From a virus: DNA of 64,000 bases. The stretch lies in the IMG/VR virus record IMGVR_UViG_3300032236_000747, positions 124,001 to 188,000 of that record; one strand, given 5' to 3'. Position 1 is the first letter of the stretch. Each line of letters opens with the position of its first letter. A program made the translations under genes and the position numbers. Shown one piece after another: positions 54,079 through 62,786 of the stretch. The notes beneath the pieces were generated by a model that ran no database searches, was not told where the DNA came from, and worked only from the letters and a program-made list of their open reading frames with translations.

Positions 54079-55307
54079 CCATAGTTGTTGGACCAAGTAT
54101 TGCGTCATCATTGATATTTTACATAGATGCTGCTAATCCTAAAAGTTATCAAGACGGGGAAAATCTATTTCTTTACAGTACAAACTATAATTCAGGATAT
54201 TGGAATACATCGGGTGCCACAACAACACTTATGACCGGAATTACTGCCCCTGACGGTACCAATAATGGCGTATATAAACTAATAGGTACTCCTGGAAACG
54301 CTGGTAGAAAAAGTGTTTATCAACCAGTGAATGTTACTTCAGGCACACAGTATGCATATAGCGTGTATATGAAAGCTGCTGAGTTTACATCAACTACGAT
54401 GTGGTTTGATACTACTGCTGTTAGTCCCGGAGCATATTGGGGAGCCAGTGCACTTTATGATTTAACCAACGGAATTACCAGTAACCCTGCCCACGGTACT
54501 ATAACCAATGTAGGCAATGGATGGTATAGATGCCAGGTTATTGCTACTGCTACCATAACCGGTCCTATAAATCTGCAGACTAGCCAAGGAGATGCCAACG
54601 GTGCGGGTACTCCTGCAGGCACAGGAACCAGCGGAGTATTTCTCTGGGGCCCTCAGATAGAAATAAAAAGCAGTCCGTCAACATATAGACCGACCGGTTT
54701 AACTTCTTCTACTAGAGCAATCAACGTCTTTGACCTAAGTTCAAGTCAAATAGTGGGTAAACTAAACACAAGCAGTTATGTATCAACAAATAGTGGTGTA
54801 TTTTCCTTTAACGGAACCAGCAGTTATATTTCTACATCAATAAATCCAACAACTAGTTCTCAGCTAACAGTGGAAGCCTGGGTAAATGTACAGTGGGTAA
54901 CCACCCAAACCACTGCATTTATTGTAGGAAGATCAAATTCTTATCGTATGATATACGCACCTAGTAACTTTACATGGGTGTGTGCAACTTCTAATAACGG
55001 ATGGTATACTGCAGGAACCGCAATCAGTATAAACGTACAAACCACTACTACAGGTTGGTATCAAGTAGTAGGGGTTTATAACGGTGTACAAAATCTTTTA
55101 TATTTAAACGGAAAGCTATCAGTTACAGGCACTAATATTTCTGGATTTGTATCAGGTGGTGCTAACCTACAACTAATGCAAAGTGATGCCTTAAACGTTG
55201 ATTATGGTTCGGGATACCTATCTGTGTGTAGAATATACAATCGAGGCCTAAGTGCTGACGAAATACAGCAAAACTTCAACGCTATGCGCGGCCGATATAA
55301 CTTATAA
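54075..55307 (+). CDS. LamG/concanavalin-like adhesin 3 of 3
   Basis: A 410-residue paralog with VVGPSIASSLIFYIDAANPK at the start and a first jelly-roll region (WNTSGATTTLMTGITAPDGT, YRCQVIATATITG, LWGPQIEIKSSPSTYRPTGL) shared with adhesin 1. The LamG core (QLTVEAWVNVQWVTTQ, TGWYQVVGVYNGVQNLLYLN, GYLSVCRIYNRGLSADEIQ) follows, then the end NFNAMRGRYNL. It begins at an ATGA overlap with the preceding gene. Its stop codon lies inside a perfect late promoter for the giant gene that follows. Confidence 0.75.
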   Translation: MTIVVGPSIASSLIFYIDAANPKSYQDGENLFLYSTNYNSGYWNTSGATTTLMTGITAPDGTNNGVYKLIGTPGNAGRKSVYQPVNVTSGTQYAYSVYMKAAEFTSTTMWFDTTAVSPGAYWGASALYDLTNGITSNPAHGTITNVGNGWYRCQVIATATITGPINLQTSQGDANGAGTPAGTGTSGVFLWGPQIEIKSSPSTYRPTGLTSSTRAINVFDLSSSQIVGKLNTSSYVSTNSGVFSFNGTSSYISTSINPTTSSQLTVEAWVNVQWVTTQTTAFIVGRSNSYRMIYAPSNFTWVCATSNNGWYTAGTAISINVQTTTTGWYQVVGVYNGVQNLLYLNGKLSVTGTNISGFVSGGANLQLMQSDALNVDYGSGYLSVCRIYNRGLSADEIQQNFNAMRGRYNL

Positions 55308-55310
55308 ATA
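55303..55310 (+). promoter_or_regulatory. late promoter TATAAATA overlapping a stop codon
   Basis: A perfect TATAAATA that contains the TAA stop (55305-55307) of the upstream gene and sits 20 bases before the ATG at 55331. There is no clear Shine-Dalgarno sequence in the leader. Confidence 0.6.
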
Positions 55311-55330
55311 CTAGATAACTGATACTCTAA

Positions 55331-58300
55331 ATGGCCTACACTGATCAAAATCTTGTCATAATCCCGAATATAGGTAGTAGTACCGACGTCCCTAAGATAG
55401 TTTTTACGGCGTCTAATACCACTACCACTGCTACAATCACACTGAGAGCCTATCCTATCAACAGCGGACAGCTGAGTTTTGAAGGTAGTGCTGGACAGTT
55501 ATTCAGCATCAATAATACACTAGCCGGTAATATTTTTAGTGTCAACGATATATCGGGTATACCTAGTATTACTGTATCTGATACAGGTACTGTGGCTCTT
55601 GCTCCGTATAACGGATATGTACAAATCGGAGTAACTACATCTGCTACTTCAACTTCTACAGGCGCTCTAGTGGTTACAGGTGGTCTTGGTGTCGGTGGCA
55701 GCATTTATGCGGGAAACATTTACAGTAATGGTACATTAATTACTGCCGGTGGCGGAACTACTGCTACTAACACAGCCAGCGGATCGTTAATAGGTTATAC
55801 AAATACTGCAACATTTAACATTGGTTTAGGTTATCAGTCGGGTAACTTGACCATGACTGGCGCTAATAACCTAGCTATTGGTCGGTGTGCTCTATGTAGT
55901 AATACTACTGGTATTAATAACTTCGCTGCCGGTGCGTTTGCTCTTAAATCAAACATAACAGGTGTTAACAATATAGCCATAGGATGTAACGCTTTATTCA
56001 ATAACACAGGCGGCGGCAATAACTTCGCGGCAGGTTACGGTGCTCTATGTTGTAATACTACATCTTATGGCAACACTGCTATCGGTTTTAGTGCCCTTAA
56101 ACTTAACACTTTTGGCGCAAATAACACTGCCATTGGACAACAAGCTCTTGGATTTAACACTACTGGTAACAACAACGTAGCAATTGGCCGTAGTTCTATG
56201 TTCTGCAACTCTAGCGGAACTGATAATACTGCAATCGGATACGGTTCATTATATCAAAATACCACTGGGTGCTATAACGTAGCAATCGGTTGCTGTGCCT
56301 TAACTTTTAACAGTAGTGGAATAAACAACATAGCTATTGGTGGCCAAGCTTCTTTAAACATATCAACCGGATCGTACAACGTTGCGATTGGTGACAGAGC
56401 GCTTCGCGGTACTTCATACTACGGCGTTGGTATAACTTCAGGATGCTATAACGTAGCGTTAGGCTCTCAAGCATTATACAGTATATCTACTGGTAGCTAT
56501 AACTTTGCTGTTGGATTATGTGCTTTATATAGTAACGTTACTGGATGCAATAACATTGCCTTTGGTCAATGTGCCGGACGATTTATTACTGGAGGAAGTA
56601 ATAACGTAGTTGTTGGCGGATACGGCCTAGCTAACTTTGCCAACAGCAATAGCAACATCATCTTGGCAACTGGTGCTGGGGTAGTTCAACAACTATTCAA
56701 TGCCACCGGTGCTGTAAGTTTTGGTTCAACAAGTTCATTTGGTACAGCTGGTCAGGTATTATGTAGTCAAGGACCTGGATTACCTCCTGCTTGGGCAGCA
56801 GCCAGCGGCGGCGGCTCTAGCGCAGCAGCTACTCCTACAGCACAAGGTTTAGTATTCGGATGGACTACTTCTACAGTTAATACCTGTAACGTAGCACTAG
56901 GCTATAATGCCGGTAATACGTCAATGACTGGCTCTAATAACGTAGCTATAACTGCGGGCGCCCTACAATCTAACACAACTGGTGCAAATAATATCGCAAT
57001 CGGTTATACAGCTTTACAGGTTAACACCATTGGATGTAATAACGTTGCTATTGGTTGCAATACTCAACGTACCAGTACCACTGGAGTTGGTAACGTAGCT
57101 GTTGGATTTTTAGCCTCTGGCAATCTGTGTGTTACTAGCTGTGATGTAGCCATAGGATTTGGCGCTCTTAATATATGTCAAGGATGTAGTTGCCGTAACG
57201 TAGCAATAGGACAGTGTGCTGTTAGTGGCGGACTTGGTCCATGGACTGGAACTGTTGCTACAGGTAACGTTGGTTTAGGTTACTGGGCAATGATGTGCAG
57301 TACAGGCACAGTTAGCTTGAACGTGGCCATAGGACCAAGCACTCTTTATTGTACAAATAATATTAATAGTAACGTGGCCATTGGTTCTTATGTTATGCAG
57401 TGTGTAAGCACTAGCTGTTACAACGTAGGTCTTGGTTATCAAACCATGTCTGCGTCTACTGCTAATAATGCTTTTAACTTTGCTGTAGGTTATGGTGCGT
57501 TGTTTGCATCTAACAACTCGTGTAATAACATTGCCATAGGATGCACAGCAATGTGTAAAAACCTGAGTGGTAGTTGTAATATTGCTCTTGGTCCTCAAAG
57601 TTTATTCAACAACTTAACTGGTAACCAAAACATAGCACTGGGACAGTCTTCTCTAAATAATAACCTAGGTGGTACTAACAATATTGGACTAGGAACCTGT
57701 GTACTTTATTGCAATACCGGCGGTTGTTATAATACAGCCATAGGTACAAACGCTTTATCTAGAAATACCACTGGTAACTGTAACCTTGCCATAGGTCCCG
57801 GCACACTATTTTTTAATACTTATGGTAGCTATAACATAGCATTAGGCAGTTCGAATACTTTATGTAATAATACTATTGGCTGCAGTAATATTGCTGTTGG
57901 TTATTATTCATCATATCAAAATATTAGTGGCAGTTATAACATTGCCCTTGGACAATTTAGTCTATCTAACAATACTACTGGTAACCTTAATATTGCCATA
58001 GGATGTAGCGCAGCGCAGTGTATTACTGGTTGTAGCAACGTTGCCATCGGTACATCAGCTATGTGGTTGGGCACAAATACCTGTGGTAGTATAGCGATTG
58101 GTCCAAGTTCTGGCGCTAAGTTTTCAGGCTGTTCTAACCTTGCGATAGGTAACTGTGCCGCTTATGGAACAACTACCGGTATAGATAACATTGCTATAGG
58201 TACCTGTACACTAAACTTTAACCGTAGCGGTAGTTTCAACATAGCCGTTGGAAAACAGGCACTTTATTGGAATACAGCTAGTTGTAATATTGCCATCGGC

Positions 58301-61300
58301 GTAACAGCCCTTTACGCTAATACCACTGGTGTTAATAATATAGCGTTTGGAGCAAACAGTCTTTATAATAACCAAGTTGGCTGTAACAACATAGCCGTGG
58401 GTTGTGGTGCGATGTATGGTGCTACCTCCGGCGGAGGATTTTTCAATAACGGCAATGATAACATAGCACTCGGTTGCGGTGCGCTACATTGTCTGTATTC
58501 CGGTTGCAGTAATATTGCTATCGGTTCCAACGCCCTAGGACTTAGCACAGGTACTAGTAATAACATTGCCTTGGGATGTGCTGCCCTATCTAGCAATACT
58601 ACTGGTTGCGGTAACTTTGCCGCTGGTTACCAAGCTATATATTCCAACACCACTGGTTGCGGAAATATTGCTGTTGGTTATGTTACTATGTGCTGTAACC
58701 TCATTGGTTCTGATAACGTTGCGTTAGGCTACGGTACACTAGCTAAGAATACTGGTAGTCAAAACATTGCTCTTGGATATAAAGCACTATGTGGAGCTAG
58801 TTATGGTTGTCGAAACGTAGCTATCGGCGGTTGTTCGCAATACTTTGCCACCTGCGCGGGTTATGGAAACGTAGCCGTGGGTTTCAATACGCTAGGCGGA
58901 GTGTCTGGCAGTGGTAACGTGGCTATTGGCTCTGGTGCTATGGGCACCACTCAAGGCGGCGGAGGCAGTGTTAATATTGCTATAGGTTGCAATGCGATGT
59001 CCACCTGTGTTGCGGGTACTAGCAATATTGCTATTGGAGACCATGCACTTCAAGCAGGACGTACTACTGGTTGTCATAACATTTCTATGGGTAGTTTTAG
59101 TCAATACTACGGGGGAGCCGGTTCTCATAATATTGGACTTGGGCAAACTGCACTTTACTGCAACACAGGCACTGGCTTTAATATTGCCCTCGGACAATGT
59201 GCATTAAGGTGTAGTACTACTGGAAACTTTAATATAGCCATTGGTGTATTATCAATGGTTTCAAATCTATACGGAAGATGTAATACAGCTCTGGGACATT
59301 GTACACTTTTCTGCAGCAGTGGCACTGGAAATATAGCTCTAGGTTACTATGCTGGACGTTGTATTACTACTGGTTCAAGCAACGTTATTATTGGCAGCTA
59401 CGGTGCAGCTGGCTTTGCTAACAGCAACAGTAACATCATCTTAGCCACCGGCGCTGGTGTAGTTCAACAACTATTCAACGCCACTGGTGCTGTTAGCTTT
59501 GGATCAACTAGCTCGTTTGGTACTGCTGGGCAGGTATTATGTAGTCAAGGACCTGGTTTACCACCTGCTTGGGCCGCAGCAAGTGGCGGTGGCGGATCTA
59601 GTGCAGCAGCTACACCCACAGCACAAGGTTCAGTATTTGGCTGGACTACAGCTACTACCTTTAATACAGCACTAGGTTATTGCGCAGGCAATACATCAAT
59701 GACCGGTCTATATAACATAGCTATCGGTAACTGTGCTCTGGTATCAAACACTACAGGTTGTAGCAATATTGCCATAGGCACCGGTTCGTTGGCGGCAAAC
59801 ACAATAGGGTACGGTAACATTGCTATGGGCCGTATTGCGCTCGCAGCTAATACCACCGGTGTTTGGAACGTTGCTATTGGACAATGCACGTTACGTGATA
59901 ATACCACAGGGCAGGGTAATATATCTATCGGCCAAGCATCTCTTCTACGTAATACTACTGGCATTAATAATACAGCAATAGGAACATGTAACCTTGCTCA
60001 AAATGCCGGCGGCAGTTATAATATTGCTATTGGTTATCAGGTCTTGACTTGTAATGTTAATGGATCTAATAATGTAGGCATAGGAAATTGTGTGCTTAGT
60101 GCAGCCAACTCAGGACAAAATAACACAGGTATAGGTTGTTTTGCTCTTCGTTGTAATGGCGCCGGTAGTGATAATACTGCTATAGGTGCGTTTGCCCTTT
60201 ACTGTAATACAACTGGTAATAATAACATAGCAATTGGAAATCGGGCCCTATGCCTTAATCTATACGGAAGCAATAACCTTGCTCTGGGATGTGGTTCTCT
60301 TTTTGCAAACAGTAGTGGAAATCATAATACTGCTATCGGATATAATGCGCTATGTTCAAACACCACAGGTTGTAATAACATTGCCATAGGTACTGGCACA
60401 TTGGCTTTAAACACAGTAGGCACTGACAATATTGCCATGGGATATTCAGCACTAGGTGCTAATATCACTGGTATTAATAACTTTGCTCTTGGTTGCAGAT
60501 CACTAGCTAGTCTAACTTATGGATGTAACAATACAGCTATCGGTCTATGTGCAGGAGTTAATTTAACTGGTTCATGTAATAGTATTGCTATAGGTCAAGG
60601 TGCATTATTTGGATCTGGCGGAAATAATAATATTGCTTTAGGATATGCGACATTAAACTTTACCAGGACCGGTAATAGTAATATTGCCATTGGCTGCGCC
60701 GCAATGAACAGTGCTGGAGGTAGTAATTGTAGCGTAGCTATTGGCAATAATACACTGCAAAATAACTGTGGCTCTTATAATGTTGCCATTCTTTCGTGTT
60801 CGTTGAATAGTAATACCACAGGTTGTAATAACATTGCCATAGGTACTGGCACATTGGCGTTAAACACAGTAGGCACTGATAACATTGCCATGGGATATAA
60901 TGCTCTTGGAGCTAATACTAGTGGTACTAGTAACTTTGCTGCAGGTTGTTTAGCGTTATCTAATAATACTGCCGGCAACTACAATACTGCCATTGGATTA
61001 TGTACATTAACCTGTAATTCATCTGGTAACCAAAACACTGCCATTGGCCTCTATGCGTTATTTTGTAACAGTTACGGATGTAATAACGTTGCTATTGGTG
61101 CCCAAGCACTTAGATCAAATTCTTCTGGATCAGATAACTTTGCTGTAGGATGCAGCGCTCTTACATCTAATCGAGTTGGATCTTATAACACAGCAATAGG
61201 TAAAAGTAGCCAGGTTGCTAACTGTTGCGGCAACAATAATATAAGTATCGGAGCCTGTGCATTATTTTGTAATTTAAGTGGCTCTAGTAATATTGCGCTT

Positions 61301-62749
61301 GGTCTTGCTTCTTTAAACAATAACCTTGCTAGCAATAATATAGCTATTGGAGACAATACTTTAAATAAAAATACAACTGGGGCTACTAACGTAGCACTAG
61401 GATACTGCGCTCTTTATTGCAATACTACTGGCATTTTAAATATTGCTATCGGCCAGTCAGCTGCTGCAAATGCTCCATCTGCTAGTTGTAATATAGCAAT
61501 CGGACAGTGTACATTATATTTGAATACCGGCGGTGCCAACGTTTCTATTGGCCCTTCACAAAATATGACCTTGTCTATCTGTGGATACAGTAATGTATCC
61601 ATAGGAACACAGACCATGTGCGCCCACGTTAGCGGTAGTAATAATACTGCTGTTGGCTCAATGGCCATGTTCTGTAATACAACAGGTAATAAGAATACCG
61701 CAATCGGTTATCAGGCATTAAGAAATGGTACAGGTAGTTGTAATCTTGCCCTAGGATACGGTAGTTTATATTATACCAGCGGCGGATGGAACGTCGGGGT
61801 AGGTCATTTGGTCATGGGCGGCGGCAGCGGCTCTGGTAACTTTAACATTGCTATGGGTTATCAGTCGGGATACGCATTATCTTCTGGATGTAATAACATT
61901 CTTATTGGCTACTGTGCGGGATGCGCTATCTTAGCTGGCTGCAACAACGTTGTTATTGGTGGTTACGGTCAAGTTAACCTTATTAACAGTAACAGTAATA
62001 TTGTCTTAGCCTCAGGCAATGGAGCAAATATTGGATTATTCTTTAATGCCAATAGTGCTGTAAGTTTTGGTTCATCAACTGGTTTTGGTATTGCTGGTCA
62101 ATCATTAATAAGTAACGGACCAAGCGCACCGCCAAGTTGGAGTTCTGCAGCCAGCGGTAGCTTAACCACTGGTACATTAAACATCAGTGAACAAACAGTT
62201 ATAGCAACCACAAACACATTCAGCGTTGTTGGCGGATATGTTCCCGGACAAATACAGGTATTTGCCAACGGTATTTTACTAGGTTCAACTGATTATACAG
62301 CGTCAATTAGTCCAACTGTTGTAACAAATAGATCTAGAAATCCAGGCGATGTCATGCGCTTCCAAGCATTGACAACAAACTTCTACAGCACTACAACATA
62401 TGCTTATAGTGTAAAAGAAATAACTGCTAGCTCAAATAATCAAACGGTGTACACAGTAAGTGGCGGTTACAACACAGGAACTAGCCAAATATTCTTAAAT
62501 GGTATTCAGCTACACAGCGCAGATTATACAGCAAATGATGGTTCTACCGTGGTATTAACTACTGGAACTGGTATTACCATAGGATCTATAGTGAGAGTTA
62601 TCAGTTTTAATAGCTTTAACGTATCAGGCGCACTACCACTCAGCGGCGGAACTGTTAACGGGGTAGTTAATGTACAAGGTACAATCAGACAAAATAACGT
62701 TCCTATCATAGCATTGAATGCTGCCATGAGCGTAGCACTGGGTGCGTAA
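55331..62749 (+). CDS. giant repeat adhesin with three GNNxAIG arrays
   Basis: A 2472-residue protein, the longest in the window. The N-terminus (PKIVFTASNTTTTATITLRA, GQLSFEGSAGQLFSIN) is common in marine phage fibers. A GAL-V-GG shaft leads to three 17-residue repeat arrays (about residues 160-435, 515-1360 and 1440-2215), about 110 units in total. Each is closed by a cap such as NSNSNIILATGAGVVQQLFN, then FGSTSSFGTAGQVLCSQGPG. The first two caps are nearly identical proteins. Cysteines are frequent within the repeats. The C-terminus has two copies of a small tip module (VGGYVPGQIQVFANGILLGS, VSGGYNTGTSQIFLNGIQLH). A paralog of the 2321-residue protein and probably a long adhesin fiber. Confidence 0.8.
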   Translation: MAYTDQNLVIIPNIGSSTDVPKIVFTASNTTTTATITLRAYPINSGQLSFEGSAGQLFSINNTLAGNIFSVNDISGIPSITVSDTGTVALAPYNGYVQIGVTTSATSTSTGALVVTGGLGVGGSIYAGNIYSNGTLITAGGGTTATNTASGSLIGYTNTATFNIGLGYQSGNLTMTGANNLAIGRCALCSNTTGINNFAAGAFALKSNITGVNNIAIGCNALFNNTGGGNNFAAGYGALCCNTTSYGNTAIGFSALKLNTFGANNTAIGQQALGFNTTGNNNVAIGRSSMFCNSSGTDNTAIGYGSLYQNTTGCYNVAIGCCALTFNSSGINNIAIGGQASLNISTGSYNVAIGDRALRGTSYYGVGITSGCYNVALGSQALYSISTGSYNFAVGLCALYSNVTGCNNIAFGQCAGRFITGGSNNVVVGGYGLANFANSNSNIILATGAGVVQQLFNATGAVSFGSTSSFGTAGQVLCSQGPGLPPAWAAASGGGSSAAATPTAQGLVFGWTTSTVNTCNVALGYNAGNTSMTGSNNVAITAGALQSNTTGANNIAIGYTALQVNTIGCNNVAIGCNTQRTSTTGVGNVAVGFLASGNLCVTSCDVAIGFGALNICQGCSCRNVAIGQCAVSGGLGPWTGTVATGNVGLGYWAMMCSTGTVSLNVAIGPSTLYCTNNINSNVAIGSYVMQCVSTSCYNVGLGYQTMSASTANNAFNFAVGYGALFASNNSCNNIAIGCTAMCKNLSGSCNIALGPQSLFNNLTGNQNIALGQSSLNNNLGGTNNIGLGTCVLYCNTGGCYNTAIGTNALSRNTTGNCNLAIGPGTLFFNTYGSYNIALGSSNTLCNNTIGCSNIAVGYYSSYQNISGSYNIALGQFSLSNNTTGNLNIAIGCSAAQCITGCSNVAIGTSAMWLGTNTCGSIAIGPSSGAKFSGCSNLAIGNCAAYGTTTGIDNIAIGTCTLNFNRSGSFNIAVGKQALYWNTASCNIAIGVTALYANTTGVNNIAFGANSLYNNQVGCNNIAVGCGAMYGATSGGGFFNNGNDNIALGCGALHCLYSGCSNIAIGSNALGLSTGTSNNIALGCAALSSNTTGCGNFAAGYQAIYSNTTGCGNIAVGYVTMCCNLIGSDNVALGYGTLAKNTGSQNIALGYKALCGASYGCRNVAIGGCSQYFATCAGYGNVAVGFNTLGGVSGSGNVAIGSGAMGTTQGGGGSVNIAIGCNAMSTCVAGTSNIAIGDHALQAGRTTGCHNISMGSFSQYYGGAGSHNIGLGQTALYCNTGTGFNIALGQCALRCSTTGNFNIAIGVLSMVSNLYGRCNTALGHCTLFCSSGTGNIALGYYAGRCITTGSSNVIIGSYGAAGFANSNSNIILATGAGVVQQLFNATGAVSFGSTSSFGTAGQVLCSQGPGLPPAWAAASGGGGSSAAATPTAQGSVFGWTTATTFNTALGYCAGNTSMTGLYNIAIGNCALVSNTTGCSNIAIGTGSLAANTIGYGNIAMGRIALAANTTGVWNVAIGQCTLRDNTTGQGNISIGQASLLRNTTGINNTAIGTCNLAQNAGGSYNIAIGYQVLTCNVNGSNNVGIGNCVLSAANSGQNNTGIGCFALRCNGAGSDNTAIGAFALYCNTTGNNNIAIGNRALCLNLYGSNNLALGCGSLFANSSGNHNTAIGYNALCSNTTGCNNIAIGTGTLALNTVGTDNIAMGYSALGANITGINNFALGCRSLASLTYGCNNTAIGLCAGVNLTGSCNSIAIGQGALFGSGGNNNIALGYATLNFTRTGNSNIAIGCAAMNSAGGSNCSVAIGNNTLQNNCGSYNVAILSCSLNSNTTGCNNIAIGTGTLALNTVGTDNIAMGYNALGANTSGTSNFAAGCLALSNNTAGNYNTAIGLCTLTCNSSGNQNTAIGLYALFCNSYGCNNVAIGAQALRSNSSGSDNFAVGCSALTSNRVGSYNTAIGKSSQVANCCGNNNISIGACALFCNLSGSSNIALGLASLNNNLASNNIAIGDNTLNKNTTGATNVALGYCALYCNTTGILNIAIGQSAAANAPSASCNIAIGQCTLYLNTGGANVSIGPSQNMTLSICGYSNVSIGTQTMCAHVSGSNNTAVGSMAMFCNTTGNKNTAIGYQALRNGTGSCNLALGYGSLYYTSGGWNVGVGHLVMGGGSGSGNFNIAMGYQSGYALSSGCNNILIGYCAGCAILAGCNNVVIGGYGQVNLINSNSNIVLASGNGANIGLFFNANSAVSFGSSTGFGIAGQSLISNGPSAPPSWSSAASGSLTTGTLNISEQTVIATTNTFSVVGGYVPGQIQVFANGILLGSTDYTASISPTVVTNRSRNPGDVMRFQALTTNFYSTTTYAYSVKEITASSNNQTVYTVSGGYNTGTSQIFLNGIQLHSADYTANDGSTVVLTTGTGITIGSIVRVISFNSFNVSGALPLSGGTVNGVVNVQGTIRQNNVPIIALNAAMSVALGA
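55810..56630 (+). repeat. 51-bp coding repeat array A (about 16 units)
   Basis: First block of 17-codon repeats in the 2472-residue protein, with two short irregular interruptions (for example around RGTSYYGVGITSGC). Confidence 0.8.
56637..56810 (+). repeat. cap module, copy 1 (partner at 59418-59591)
   Basis: Codes for ANSNSNIILATGAGVVQQLF and onward to AWAAASGGG, the same as the partner copy except for one added Gly there. In about 58 aligned codons I count some 24 silent changes and no amino-acid replacement. Confidence 0.8.
56884..59405 (+). repeat. 51-bp coding repeat array B (about 49 units)
   Basis: Second and longest block of 17-codon repeats in this gene. Several units are lengthened by Gly/Ser inserts (GGGFFNNGNDN, GTTQGGGGSVN). 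Confidence 0.8.
59418..59591 (+). repeat. cap module, copy 2
   Basis: Second copy of the cap at 56637-56810. The same protein is encoded with many different synonymous codons, with one extra Gly codon at the end. Confidence 0.8.
59660..61970 (+). repeat. 51-bp coding repeat array C (about 45 units)
   Basis: Third block of 17-codon repeats, closed by a more diverged cap (NSNSNIVLASGNGANIGLFF). It contains a near-identical 84-base direct repeat at 60362-60445 and 60815-60898. Confidence 0.8.
60362..60445 (+). repeat. 84-bp near-identical direct repeat, copy 1 (copy 2 at 60815-60898)
   Basis: Both copies code for TTGCNNIAIGTGTLALNTVG then TDNIAMGY. Only three bases differ over 84, and the copies are 453 bases apart, about nine repeat units. 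This suggests recent duplication or gene conversion within the array. Confidence 0.85.
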
Positions 62750-62753
62750 ACAA

Positions 62754-62761
62754 CATAAATA
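62754..62761 (+). promoter_or_regulatory. late-promoter-like box CATAAATA
   Basis: CATAAATA, one base from consensus, 26 bases before the ATG at 62787, with ATCGGAGAT as ribosome region. Confidence 0.55.
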
Positions 62762-62786
62762 GACAATATCGGAGATCTAAGAACAA

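Noticed and set aside
43660-61970. CRISPR-like regularly spaced repeats
   Set aside because: The 51-bp period is continuous coding sequence for a 17-residue protein repeat, with no unique spacers and no exact repeat unit.
21188-62749. Diversity-generating retroelement acting on the fiber genes
   Set aside because: No reverse transcriptase gene and no template/variable repeat pair with adenine-biased changes was seen. Differences between repeats are mostly silent.
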